Below are positions 8,989-17,069 of a stretch of DNA of 64,000 bases, in pieces. Each line of letters begins with the position of its first letter. Within the stretch, counting starts at the first letter, position 1. The notes beneath the pieces are model-generated. The model saw nothing but the letters and a program-made list of their open reading frames with translations, was not told the origin of the DNA and did no database searches. Where the stretch lies: positions 6,079,411 through 6,143,410 of the forward strand of contig NZ_CP054839.1 in assembly GCF_018141105.1 (NCBI RefSeq). The letters run 5' to 3'. Source of the DNA: Saccharopolyspora erythraea. Its GTDB lineage: Bacteria > Actinomycetota > Actinomycetes > Mycobacteriales > Pseudonocardiaceae. The position numbers and the translations under genes were made by a program.

Positions 8989-9906
8989 CTAGCGGGGGCG
9001 CACCACGACCGTCACGGTCCGGTTCCGCGCCCGGCCATCCGGTGTCGTGTTGGGGAACGGTGGGTTGACCGCACCGGAGCTGGACAGCGAAAACGCCGAC
9101 AGCGGCAGGCCGCTTGCCTCGGACATCCGCTCTGCGGCGGTCGTCGCGCGGGCCAGGCCGAGTTCCGCGTTGGTCGTGTAGTCGGGACTGCCGGCTACAC
9201 GCGCGTCCACGGTGTGTCCCACCACGGTGATCGACATGTCGGTGGCGAAGGAGCTGAGTCGCTGAGCGAGGTTCCCCAGCGCCTCGGAGCCGGTGTCCGA
9301 CAACGACACCCCTGTGCGGAACACGCCGGCGGGGAATGTGACGACCACCGCGTCCGCGTCCGCGCGCGCGATGAACTCGGGGTTGCCCGCGAGGGTCGTG
9401 TTGAGGTTGTCGAGCGTCCGCTGCTTCCGCAACGCGGTCTGGTCGAGCTGGTCGTCGATGCGGTCGAGGCGTTCCGCCTGCTCGCGCTGGCTGTTCTGGA
9501 CGTCGTCGAGACCAGCGAGCACTGCCGGGTCCGGGCCGGCCGTTTCCGCGATCAGCGTGCCCACGCCGGCGCCGGTGACCACCACCGCGGTCAGCACCGC
9601 GGTCAACGCGACTCGGCCGGTGCGCGGCCGCATCCGGCGGGCCACGAGCGCCGCGATCCGCTGCCGACCCGCGCGCGCCGGGGCGAAGTCGGGGTCCAGC
9701 CGCAGCGCCAGCGCCCAGCATTCGTCGGCGTCGAACAGCTCGCCGCGCTGCGCGTGGATCCGCGCGAGCAGGTCCAGCACCACGGGGTCGGTGCTGCCGC
9801 GGCCACCCAGCTCCCGCAGCATCTGCACGGCGTGGGTGTACTCACCGTTCCTGGCCAGCTCGGCGGCATGGGCGAGGCCCGGGGAGGTGGTCAGTTCCTT
9901 GCTCAC
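8989..9906 (-). CDS. TPR-transmembrane-OmpA-like protein
   Basis: A 305-residue membrane protein with an inside-out layout. Residues 8-75 form one or two TPR-like helical hairpins (LARNGEYTHAVQMLREL). A single transmembrane helix is at about 99-120, a coiled coil at 130-170, and an OmpA-like peptidoglycan-associated domain at about 190-305 (DTGSEALGNLAQRLSSF, VVGHTVDARV, NRTVTVVV). The TPR part should be cytoplasmic and the OmpA part exported. Its GTG start overlaps the Hsp70 stop by 4 bases (GTGA), so the two are translationally coupled. This suggests a link between the cytoplasmic chaperone and the cell wall. Confidence 0.85.
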   Translation of the reverse strand: MSKELTTSPGLAHAAELARNGEYTHAVQMLRELGGRGSTDPVVLDLLARIHAQRGELFDADECWALALRLDPDFAPARAGRQRIAALVARRMRPRTGRVALTAVLTAVVVTGAGVGTLIAETAGPDPAVLAGLDDVQNSQREQAERLDRIDDQLDQTALRKQRTLDNLNTTLAGNPEFIARADADAVVVTFPAGVFRTGVSLSDTGSEALGNLAQRLSSFATDMSITVVGHTVDARVAGSPDYTTNAELGLARATTAAERMSEASGLPLSAFSLSSSGAVNPPFPNTTPDGRARNRTVTVVVRPR

Positions 9907-12434
9907 TGGTCACCCGCCCTGACCGTGCTGCCGAGTCCGCCCGCGGCGCCCGCGTCCCCTGCGGTGTCCGGTGCCGCCTTCGCCAGCTGGGCGTTGACGC
10001 TGGTGAGCAGTGCGACGTCGCCGGTCTCCAGCGCTCGCCTGCCCTGCTGGAGCAGTTCCTGCACACGTGGGTCGGGGTTGTCCGCGAGGTTCCCCTCCCG
10101 CCCGACGAAGATCACGGCGGCGAGCTGGCCGCTGTCCCGCAGCACCTCACGGACGATGTCCCTCATCACCTCGATCTGGCGTTGCAGCACCGTGCGATCG
10201 CCCGAGGCGATCGCCGCCTCCATGGCTCTTTCGGCGTTGTGCAGCGCGGTCCGGTGCCGGGCGGCGCCCGACTGGTCGATGAGCCCTCGCGCGCCCTCCA
10301 CCATCGAACGCCCCTCGGCGGCCAGCTCCGGGAACACCAGTGCCGCTTCGATGTCGTCCAGCGCCGTCTGCGCGTCGCGCAGCCGGTTCTCGCACGTCGA
10401 CGCGGCGTCCGGGTCGACGCCGGCCGCGTCGGCGAGCCGCTGGACGTCGGCCAGGACGTCGTCGGCGCGGAACCGGTCGACCAGCCCGATCGCCTCACTC
10501 GCGTCCACGTCGCTGAACCGCAGCTTCTCGAGCCGCTCGGCCAGCTCGTCGAACCGGTCGGCCAGATCCTCCGCCGCCCCGGGCAGGTCGGTGCCCGACC
10601 CGGCTCGGCCGAGCTCGACCTGGATCTGGAAATCCTCGTCGAGCAGCGGCACGTAGGCGTCGGCACGCGGAGTGAAGCTGGTGTCGATCTGCAGCGCGAC
10701 CTCGACCTCGCTGCCGGCCGGCACGTCGCGGCCGACCTGGGTCGGCACGAGGTCCAGCTGGCCGATCAGCATGTTGCGGTCGCCCTTCGACCGCTCACCC
10801 TCCACCAGGGGCACCCGGATCAGGCCGGTGCGCTCGTTGCGCCGCACCGTCACCGTCGAGTACAGGATCGCCCTGGCCTTGGCCGGGAGCTCGGCTCCCT
10901 TGCGCACCAGCCACAGCACCTCGTTGTTGTCCAGGGCGACACCGATGGAGTGGCTGAGCGTCGGCGCGGTTCCCATCTTCGAGGTGTGCCGGTAGGAGAT
11001 CCGTTCCGGATCGGTGGTCACCAGGGTGCCCTGAGCGTCCCGGAGCTCGATGTCGTAGGTGTTGACGGTCTGCTCGTCGGCACGTAGCCGGGTGGCGAAC
11101 GTGCCTTCCGGGGTGAGCGGGATCCGGCCACTGCGCCACGGCGGTGTGCCGTCCGGGTGGACGAACTCGATGGTGGCGCCGGTCCAGTCCTGTTGTTGGG
11201 TGGTGCGTGGTGGAAGACCACCCACCAGGGGCTCGGTGTCCGAGCCCGCCGACGGGTACTGCAGCTTGAGCACCACGCGGCCCTCGCTCAGTGCTTGCTC
11301 CGCACGCTCCGGCCGGGCCGGCATGCGCTGGGTGCCGGCGAAGATCGCGGCCCCTCTGGCGACGACCGTGACGGGGTCGAGGCTGTGGTCCAGCGGGATG
11401 CCCAGGCCCTCAGCGGGATCCGCGAGCAGCTCGCGCAATGCCGGCGCGATCGTGGTGCCACCGACGAGCAGTACCCGCTCGATGTCGCCCGGGGCCAGAC
11501 CGGATTCGGCGATCGCCTTGCGGCACAGGGCGATCGATCGCTGGTAGAGCGGCAGTGCGATCCGCTCGACGTGCCCCCTGGTCAGCTCGAACTCGAAGTC
11601 GAACGCGGGCGTCCCGTCGGCGTCGTTGAGCCGCACGCTGATCTCGGAGCTCTCCGCTCGCGACAGCTCGATCTTCGCGTACTCCGCCGCCGCTTTGAGC
11701 TTCGCGATGTTGCCCGCCGACTTCCGGTGGCCGCGGTCCAGGTCCGGCAGGTCGAACTCGTCGCGCACCGCGGGAACCAGCAAGCCCTCCACCAGGCCCC
11801 AGTCGATCAGCTTGCCGCCGAGGAAGTTGTCGCCGGCGTGGTTGATGGTGCTGAACTCGCCGTCGGACACCTTGACGATCGCGGCGTCGAAGGTGCCGCC
11901 GCCGAAGTCGTACACGAGCCAGAAACCGCGATCGGTCTTGAGGTGCGTGCTGTAGGCCCACGCCGCCGCGCTCGGCTCCTGGATGAGCGGCGCGAATCCG
12001 AGGCCGGCGAGCTCGGCGGCCTTGCGGGTGGCGTCGCACTGGTCGAGCTCGAAGGCCGCCGGAACGGTGATGACCGCGGCGCCGATGCTTTCGCCCATGG
12101 CATGCTGCACGTCACCACGCAGCGACTTGAGCACCTCGGCGGACAGTTCCTCCGGGGTCATGCTCCGGCCGGAGGCCGTGAAGGTCTTGTGCGCGTCCCG
12201 TCTGCCCATCTGGAGCTTGAACTCCGCGCACGCGTTGTCGGGGTCCTCCTCCACCCGGTCTTTCGCGGGCTGGCCGACGAGCACCTTGTTCGATCGGCTG
12301 ACGTAGACCGCGGACGGCGTGTGCTCGGCCTGGCGGTTGTTGCGGACCACGGTCGCGTCGTCGGCGGTCGCCGCGGCGATGATGCTGGTGGTGGTGCCGA
12401 GGTCGATACCGAAGTCAATGTTGTCCCGTGCCAC
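9903..12434 (-). CDS. Divergent Hsp70 (DnaK-like) chaperone, 843 aa
   Basis: The N-terminal ~370 residues are an Hsp70 actin-fold ATPase: phosphate-1 GIDLGTTTS (9-17), phosphate-2 YDFGGGTFD (174-182) and the adenosine motif LLVGGTTIAP (321-330). A beta-rich region (about 390-620) takes the place of the substrate-binding domain, followed by a long helical C-terminus (about 620-800). Canonical DnaK is about 600-640 residues and ends in a disordered EEV-type tail; this protein is much longer and lacks that. It is not housekeeping DnaK. The GTG start overlaps the GrpE-like gene by 20 bases. Its operon partners are GrpE-like, J-like, kinase and envelope proteins. Confidence 0.9.
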   Translation of the reverse strand: MARDNIDFGIDLGTTTSIIAAATADDATVVRNNRQAEHTPSAVYVSRSNKVLVGQPAKDRVEEDPDNACAEFKLQMGRRDAHKTFTASGRSMTPEELSAEVLKSLRGDVQHAMGESIGAAVITVPAAFELDQCDATRKAAELAGLGFAPLIQEPSAAAWAYSTHLKTDRGFWLVYDFGGGTFDAAIVKVSDGEFSTINHAGDNFLGGKLIDWGLVEGLLVPAVRDEFDLPDLDRGHRKSAGNIAKLKAAAEYAKIELSRAESSEISVRLNDADGTPAFDFEFELTRGHVERIALPLYQRSIALCRKAIAESGLAPGDIERVLLVGGTTIAPALRELLADPAEGLGIPLDHSLDPVTVVARGAAIFAGTQRMPARPERAEQALSEGRVVLKLQYPSAGSDTEPLVGGLPPRTTQQQDWTGATIEFVHPDGTPPWRSGRIPLTPEGTFATRLRADEQTVNTYDIELRDAQGTLVTTDPERISYRHTSKMGTAPTLSHSIGVALDNNEVLWLVRKGAELPAKARAILYSTVTVRRNERTGLIRVPLVEGERSKGDRNMLIGQLDLVPTQVGRDVPAGSEVEVALQIDTSFTPRADAYVPLLDEDFQIQVELGRAGSGTDLPGAAEDLADRFDELAERLEKLRFSDVDASEAIGLVDRFRADDVLADVQRLADAAGVDPDAASTCENRLRDAQTALDDIEAALVFPELAAEGRSMVEGARGLIDQSGAARHRTALHNAERAMEAAIASGDRTVLQRQIEVMRDIVREVLRDSGQLAAVIFVGREGNLADNPDPRVQELLQQGRRALETGDVALLTSVNAQLAKAAPDTAGDAGAAGGLGSTVRAGDQ

Positions 12435-12990
12435 TGTCCTGTCCCTTCTCCGGTACTCCGACGATCACGTGGCCGAACTGGATGCACCGTCCGCCGCGGT
12501 AGACCGTCGGCCGTTCGGTCTCCACCACGGTTTCCCGATCCAGGTTCGACCGCGGCTCGTAGGCGATGGCTTTCAACGACATGCCGGGGTCCCACGGGAC
12601 GCCGTCGTGGTTCTGCACGCGGACTCCGGCCTTGCTCAGCCGTTCGGACATGGCCGTGAGGTCTCTCGTCGCCATACGTTGCACCTTGGACTCGCCGTCG
12701 GCGCTGAACCTCCTGAGCACGCGCCACATCCTGGTGGCGACTTCGGCGATCGTGGTGTCGTCCAAGTCGGACGGTTCAAACACCGGTTCCGGTGGCGATT
12801 CCGTATCTCGCGCCGGTTCCGGTACTCGCGCCGGTTCCGGTACGCCTGCAGGTTCAGGTACGCCTGCAGGTTCAGGTACGCCTGCAGGTTCCGGTTCCCG
12901 CGCTGAGGTTGTCGGGTGGTCCTGCGGTGCTGGGATGCGGAACTCGGGCGGAAAGCGCCGCTGCCGGGCCCGTTGACGAAAGCTGGACAA
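12415..12990 (-). CDS. GrpE-like nucleotide exchange factor with PEPAGV repeats
   Basis: A 191-residue protein. Residues 1-30 are basic and 33-61 are five tandem six-residue repeats (PEPAGV/PEPARV). From about 75 a helical segment leads into a small GrpE-like beta domain ending in RPTVYRGGRCIQFGHVIVG, the pattern of GrpE cousins linked to non-canonical Hsp70s. The TTG at 12990 is the best start: GAGGAGGA lies 5 bases upstream and it falls 11 bases after the preceding gene's stop. The long coiled coil of canonical GrpE is shorter here. It probably drives ADP release from the adjacent Hsp70. Confidence 0.7.
   Translation of the reverse strand: MSSFRQRARQRRFPPEFRIPAPQDHPTTSAREPEPAGVPEPAGVPEPAGVPEPARVPEPARDTESPPEPVFEPSDLDDTTIAEVATRMWRVLRRFSADGESKVQRMATRDLTAMSERLSKAGVRVQNHDGVPWDPGMSLKAIAYEPRSNLDRETVVETERPTVYRGGRCIQFGHVIVGVPEKGQDSGTGQH
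12808..12894 (-). repeat. In-gene 18-bp tandem repeat encoding PEPAGV
   Basis: Nearly five tandem 18-base units encode PEPAGV, PEPAGV, PEPAGV, PEPARV and PEPAR inside the GrpE-like gene. The middle copies are almost identical at the nucleotide level (ggttcaggtacgcctgca on the plus strand). Recent expansion by slippage is therefore likely, and copy number may vary between strains. The unit length is a multiple of three, so the frame is preserved. Confidence 0.85.
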
Positions 12991-13001
12991 CTCGTTCCTC
13001 C

Positions 13002-14564
13002 TCAGCCGTCCGCCTGCGCGGCGGCCCATTCGTTCAGCCGGTACCGGCGCAGGCCGAGTACGGCGGCGGCCCCGGCCACGATCGCGAGGAAGACCAGCAG
13101 CCGCGGCAAGTCCTGGAACGGTTGCGTGACAGCGGCGGCGACCAGCAGGAGTGCCACCAGGCGCCACCACCTGGCCGGCATGCTCATCGGCACCTTCCCG
13201 TAGACATACATCGCGTCCCGCAGGTAGACCGCCATCGGAAAGACAGGGATGAAGAACACGGTGAGGTAGTGGGTCGTGAGGAACTTGCCGGGCTCCGTCG
13301 TCTCCCGCCGGCCCATCAGGTAGGCGCCCCACCCGAAGAACGAGCCTTGTACGGGTAGGCCTTTCGGCGGTGTGAGCAACGCTGCGGGATTGGCGAGCAC
13401 CGCGTCGATGTGCTGCCGCAGCGGCTCGTCGTCGGCGTGCCGACGCCACGCGCGGAGCCGGTCGGCTGCCGTGTTGACCTTCCCGGCCTTGCAGAGGTCG
13501 TCGATCTCGCTCAGCACACGCTTCTCGGCGATCACCGTGGTATTGCGGTCGATGAGCTCGATCGTCGTGGACTCGCGAGCCAGCGCTCTGGCCGAGGACA
13601 GCACGCCCAGCGCCGGTCCACGGGCGTCGGTCTCGTTGTGGTGGGCCACCGCGCACAGGTTCAGCGACCTGGCCACCTCGTCATGGGTGGCGGCGGTGAC
13701 GGGGTCGTCGCCGCTGAGCATTCCGGCGATGGTCCGCAGTGGTGCCGCGGTCTGCTCCAGCAGGACGTGGCCCGCGTCGATCGCGTCCCGTGGTGCGGTC
13801 TCCGTGACGCGGTTGGCGGCTTCGCAGGCGGCGCGTACCCGTTCCTCCGCCGGCCGCACCGCGTCACGCAGCGCCGCGTCGATGAGGTCGTCGTCGAACG
13901 TCGACTCGTCGAGCAGCCACATGTGCCGGTCCGCGGCCTCCGCACCGAGTTCCTCGGCCGCTCTGACCGCGAGCGCCAGGTGCACGTCCACGATGTGCCT
14001 CGGCAGTCGGTGGCGCAGGCGCCGGACGGTGCCGGTGGTCAGGCGGGGGTCGTCGATCTCCTTCACCCGCTGCCTCGCGCGATCCCAGATCTGCTCACCG
14101 GAGAGCACCTGGGCCCATGCCTGCAGCGCCACGAGCCACTGCTGCCCGAGCGGGTCGTTGGCCATGTCCGGCCGGCCGGGAGCGGTCAGCGACGCGCCCT
14201 CGATCACACCGCAGTGCTGACGCACCGCGTAGTCGTGCTGGTCCTCCTCACCGGCGTCCCACAGCCACAACAGCTCGTGCACCAACCGCAGCACGGGGTT
14301 GCGCATCGACTCGAACGCGGTGTCGACCGCGTCCCAGTCGGGCATCGGCGTGAGCGGGAGCTCACCGGGCGCGGAGAGCGGCGTGCCCAGCCGTGCCGTC
14401 AGCGCGGCCTCTTCCCGGCGGCGCCTGACCTGCGTCGTCGACGCGGTGACCGGCAGCCCGGTCAGCCTGAAGATGTTGTTGCGGTACAACCGCGCTCCAC
14501 CCAGTCCACGCAGGACCTCGTCGAGCTCGTCGTCCTTGGACCGCACCAGGCTGTGGCCTTCCAT
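13002..14564 (-). CDS. J-domain-like membrane protein of the Hsp70 operon
   Basis: A 520-residue protein starting at an ATG that overlaps the kinase stop (ATGA). Residues about 25-110 (NIFRLTGLPVTASTTQVRRR ... RNPVLRLVHELLWLW) resemble a J-like helical bundle, but I see no HPD tripeptide. A long helical TPR-like region follows to about 395. A segment around 410-460 (FFGWGAYLMG ... LTVFFIPVFPMAVYL) matches a domain seen in membrane-linked DnaJ-like proteins. Two transmembrane helices at about 475-515 end the protein. It may recruit the operon's Hsp70 to the membrane. Without HPD it may not stimulate ATP hydrolysis in the usual way. Confidence 0.65.
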   Translation of the reverse strand: MEGHSLVRSKDDELDEVLRGLGGARLYRNNIFRLTGLPVTASTTQVRRRREEAALTARLGTPLSAPGELPLTPMPDWDAVDTAFESMRNPVLRLVHELLWLWDAGEEDQHDYAVRQHCGVIEGASLTAPGRPDMANDPLGQQWLVALQAWAQVLSGEQIWDRARQRVKEIDDPRLTTGTVRRLRHRLPRHIVDVHLALAVRAAEELGAEAADRHMWLLDESTFDDDLIDAALRDAVRPAEERVRAACEAANRVTETAPRDAIDAGHVLLEQTAAPLRTIAGMLSGDDPVTAATHDEVARSLNLCAVAHHNETDARGPALGVLSSARALARESTTIELIDRNTTVIAEKRVLSEIDDLCKAGKVNTAADRLRAWRRHADDEPLRQHIDAVLANPAALLTPPKGLPVQGSFFGWGAYLMGRRETTEPGKFLTTHYLTVFFIPVFPMAVYLRDAMYVYGKVPMSMPARWWRLVALLLVAAAVTQPFQDLPRLLVFLAIVAGAAAVLGLRRYRLNEWAAAQADG

Positions 14565-15661
14565 CAGCTCAGCACCCCCTTGCGCCACAACCGAAGCCGG
14601 TGCTCGTGCGCGGCACGCAGCTTCGGGGACTTGTTGAACGCTTCCTCCATCAGGTCCGGCGCCTCGGCGAGCGTGCTCGCCTGCCTGGCCATCGCCTTCG
14701 CCTGCTCCACCAACCGCTCCGCTTCCGCCTCGTCGGCCGCGGGGTGGTTGCCCAGCACGCTTTTCGAGGTCCGCGGCAGATCGACCGCCTGCTTCGCGTC
14801 CTGCCGGCCTCGGTCGGCTCGCCACCGCCCCAATTCGGCGGCGAGCGCGCCGGCGTCCGGCGTCCTAGCGGCCGGATCCGGATCGAGCGCGCGCAGCACG
14901 ATCCGCTCGAGCTCGTCATCGACCTCGCCGTTGAACTCGTGCGGCGGGCGCGGCGGGCTCCGGCGTCGCGCGCCGAAGTACGACGTCGGCCCCCCGTCGT
15001 CGAAGGGCAGCGTGTCGGTGAGCAGCAGGTAGGCGATCGTGCCGAGAGCCCACACGTCGCCGGCCGGCGAGTCGCCCTTCCAGTTGAGCAGCGACTCCGG
15101 CGCCTTGAACGCCAACGTGCCCTTCGTGCTGGCCAGGGAAGTCATCGGGTTGACGCTCCTGGCCAGACCGAAGTCGCTCAGCCTGGAGCGCAGCCCCGCG
15201 GCGTCGTAGCCGATCAGGATGTTCTGCGGCGTGATGTCGCGGTGGATGATGGCCGGCACTGACGAGTGGGCGACCGCCAGGCCCTCGGAGACCTGGTGCA
15301 GGATGCGGGCGGAGTCGTCGACCGGCACGAACTGCTCGCGGTGGGAGACCCAGAATCGCTGCAAGCTGCCACCTGCGACGTACTCCATGGTGAAGTAGCC
15401 GGTCGTGCCGTGCGCGGTGGGAACCGTGCCCGCGTGGAACACCCGGATGATGTTCGGGTGGCCGATTCGTGTCAGCATGATGGCCTCGTCGAGCATGGTC
15501 TTGATCTCCCCCGCCGTGCCCGCCCGCTTGAACACCTTCATCGCCTGGCGGCCGAAGATCTCGTGGCGAACCCGGTAGACCTCGGCGAACGCGCCCTCAC
15601 CGAGGAAGCGCTCGACGTCGTAGGTGTCCCCCACACGCTGGCCGTCCTCCAGCAGCCTCAC
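14564..15661 (-). CDS. Soluble Ser/Thr protein kinase
   Basis: A 365-residue Hanks-type kinase. It has the glycine loop GEGAFAEV (21-28), Lys42 in AMKVF, catalytic HRDITPQN (140-147), DFG (163-165) and APE in the activation segment. The C-terminal ~90 residues are helical and charged. There is no transmembrane helix or PASTA domain, unlike PknB. The start is the GTG at 15661, whose GTGA overlaps the stop of the lipoprotein gene. It sits in an operon with Hsp70/GrpE/J-like proteins, so the chaperone module is probably regulated by phosphorylation. Confidence 0.9.
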   Translation of the reverse strand: MRLLEDGQRVGDTYDVERFLGEGAFAEVYRVRHEIFGRQAMKVFKRAGTAGEIKTMLDEAIMLTRIGHPNIIRVFHAGTVPTAHGTTGYFTMEYVAGGSLQRFWVSHREQFVPVDDSARILHQVSEGLAVAHSSVPAIIHRDITPQNILIGYDAAGLRSRLSDFGLARSVNPMTSLASTKGTLAFKAPESLLNWKGDSPAGDVWALGTIAYLLLTDTLPFDDGGPTSYFGARRRSPPRPPHEFNGEVDDELERIVLRALDPDPAARTPDAGALAAELGRWRADRGRQDAKQAVDLPRTSKSVLGNHPAADEAEAERLVEQAKAMARQASTLAEAPDLMEEAFNKSPKLRAAHEHRLRLWRKGVLS

Positions 15662-16146
15662 TGCGGTGCGGAACGGAGAACGAGTACCGCAGTCCCGTCG
15701 TTGATCGACTCCAGCTTCACCTCGACCATGGGGAAGTCCCTGAAGCCGAACCCGGAACCTCCGCCCGGCCCCATACCCTGTTCCGCACCGCCACCGTGCG
15801 GGTAGTCGACGCGATACGTCAGTCCCTCCGGCGTGACGGACACGACGGACAGCTCCGGGTAGTAGAAGCGGGCCCTGTCGAGCGGAATGGTGATCGGCCC
15901 GGTCACCGCGAGCGTGCACTCGGCGTCGAAGCAGTCCGCGACGTTCGTACTCGGCACCGCCGGGGGTGGGCTCGGCTCGGCCGGGGGCGGGCTTGGTACG
16001 GAGGCCTGCGAAGCGGGGACGTCTTCCACCGGCGCGGCCGGCTGTGACTCGACGGGCTTCGGCTCCGGGGCGCCCGGCCCCGGCTGGCCGCATCCGGTCA
16101 GCACGCAGGCAACGGCGGCACTGAGGACAGCGAAACGGGACAACAT
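15658..16146 (-). CDS. Pro-rich lipoprotein of the chaperone-kinase operon
   Basis: A 162-residue predicted lipoprotein. It has a signal peptide MLSRFAVLSAAVACVLTGC with lipobox LTGC (lipidated Cys19), a long Pro/Glu/Ala-rich extracytoplasmic spacer to about residue 70, then a small beta-rich domain with a Cys pair (DCFDAEC). The ATG at 16146 is preferred because GGGGGA lies a few bases upstream; a longer frame to 16194 would put a charged extension before the signal. It is coupled to the kinase by a GTGA overlap. It may be the surface sensor or ligand of the kinase pathway. The domain is not recognised. Confidence 0.75.
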   Translation of the reverse strand: MLSRFAVLSAAVACVLTGCGQPGPGAPEPKPVESQPAAPVEDVPASQASVPSPPPAEPSPPPAVPSTNVADCFDAECTLAVTGPITIPLDRARFYYPELSVVSVTPEGLTYRVDYPHGGGAEQGMGPGGGSGFGFRDFPMVEVKLESINDGTAVLVLRSAPQ

Positions 16147-16200
16147 CTTTCCCCCTTGGTTTCCGCAATCGGTTTTGCGCGACCTGGCGGCCATCGATCG

Positions 16201-16587
16201 TCATTCGGACGCACGTCTCTGGGAGAGCCCGTGCAACACGAGGAATCCCAGCACCAGGGGAACCATCCCCACCTGAGCTCCCAGGAACAGGCTGTACGCA
16301 CCGACTCCCATCGCGATCACCTGGGTGACGGCGATCGGCACGACGGCCCGCGAAGCACCGCGCGTGGTCAGAAAGGCACAGCCGCAGAACGCGGCGCCCA
16401 GCCCGAGCACGACCACGGGCGCGAGGTAGTCCGCCGCCGTGTACCCCTGGACCGCGGCGTCGGCGAGCATCAGGTACAGCCACAGCCCTCCCAGCAGGAT
16501 TCCGATCAATGCCTGGGCCCCGAGGACGAGTACCGTCGCGAGGTCGCGCCGGCTGCTTTCCCGCCGCGCGCCGGTTCCTGAAGTCAT
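16201..16587 (-). CDS. Four-helix integral membrane protein, first gene of chaperone operon
   Basis: A 128-residue membrane protein with four hydrophobic segments (about 20-42, 52-75, 80-98 and 100-120) and no soluble domain. The start is the ATG at 16587 with GGAGG 5-7 bases upstream. It is the first gene of the minus-strand operon, 54 bases ahead of the lipoprotein gene. I do not recognise the family. Its position suggests a membrane platform for the downstream kinase/Hsp70 proteins. Confidence 0.7.
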   Translation of the reverse strand: MTSGTGARRESSRRDLATVLVLGAQALIGILLGGLWLYLMLADAAVQGYTAADYLAPVVVLGLGAAFCGCAFLTTRGASRAVVPIAVTQVIAMGVGAYSLFLGAQVGMVPLVLGFLVLHGLSQRRASE

Positions 16588-17069
16588 CCGAGCCTCCGTG
16601 CTTCCACCTGTGCGCACCGACGAGGTGCGGAGTCCGACATCTGCGGGGAATCGCTCCCGCCCCTACGCCCACGTCGCGGACGGGACCTCGCCGTCACGGG
16701 CCGACATGACCAAGCCCCGGCACTGCGAGCCACCCGCTCGGAGAGAGCTGTCCCATCACCGCGGCGGACAGCGCCGCGCACCGTGGACGACTCGACGCTC
16801 GCCTCCACCCCCCGTCCGTCGCGGAGGCGAGCGTCGGTCTCCCGGAACACGGACAGCGAGCGTCCACCGCGGGTGGCCCCCACTGGTCCGTGAGCGGAGA
16901 ACTGAATGGCACCTGTCACCGGACCGAGCATGCCGACGAGGGTCCACCGCAGGTCAGCAGCCGGTTCATCATCGGTACATCGGCTGAATTCGGGCGGTGG
17001 ATGCACGCACGGTGATCGCCCCCCTACACTCCATTCGCCGGCCAGGAAGCGGTGCAGCGAGGAGTGGCC
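16588..17069. other. Divergent intergenic region, chaperone operon / SARP
   Basis: About 480 bases between the membrane protein (leftward) and the SARP fusion gene (rightward). No supportable gene is visible. A -10-like TACACT at 17025-17030 lies 40 bases before the SARP start, and GAGGAG at 17059-17064 is its ribosome-binding site. The region should hold promoters for both the chaperone operon and the regulator, but I see no clear palindrome or SARP-type heptamer repeats. Confidence 0.5.

Noticed and set aside
12808-12894. Tandem repeats considered as a CRISPR-like array
   Set aside because: Units are contiguous with no spacers, and the 18-base period encodes PEPAGV in frame.
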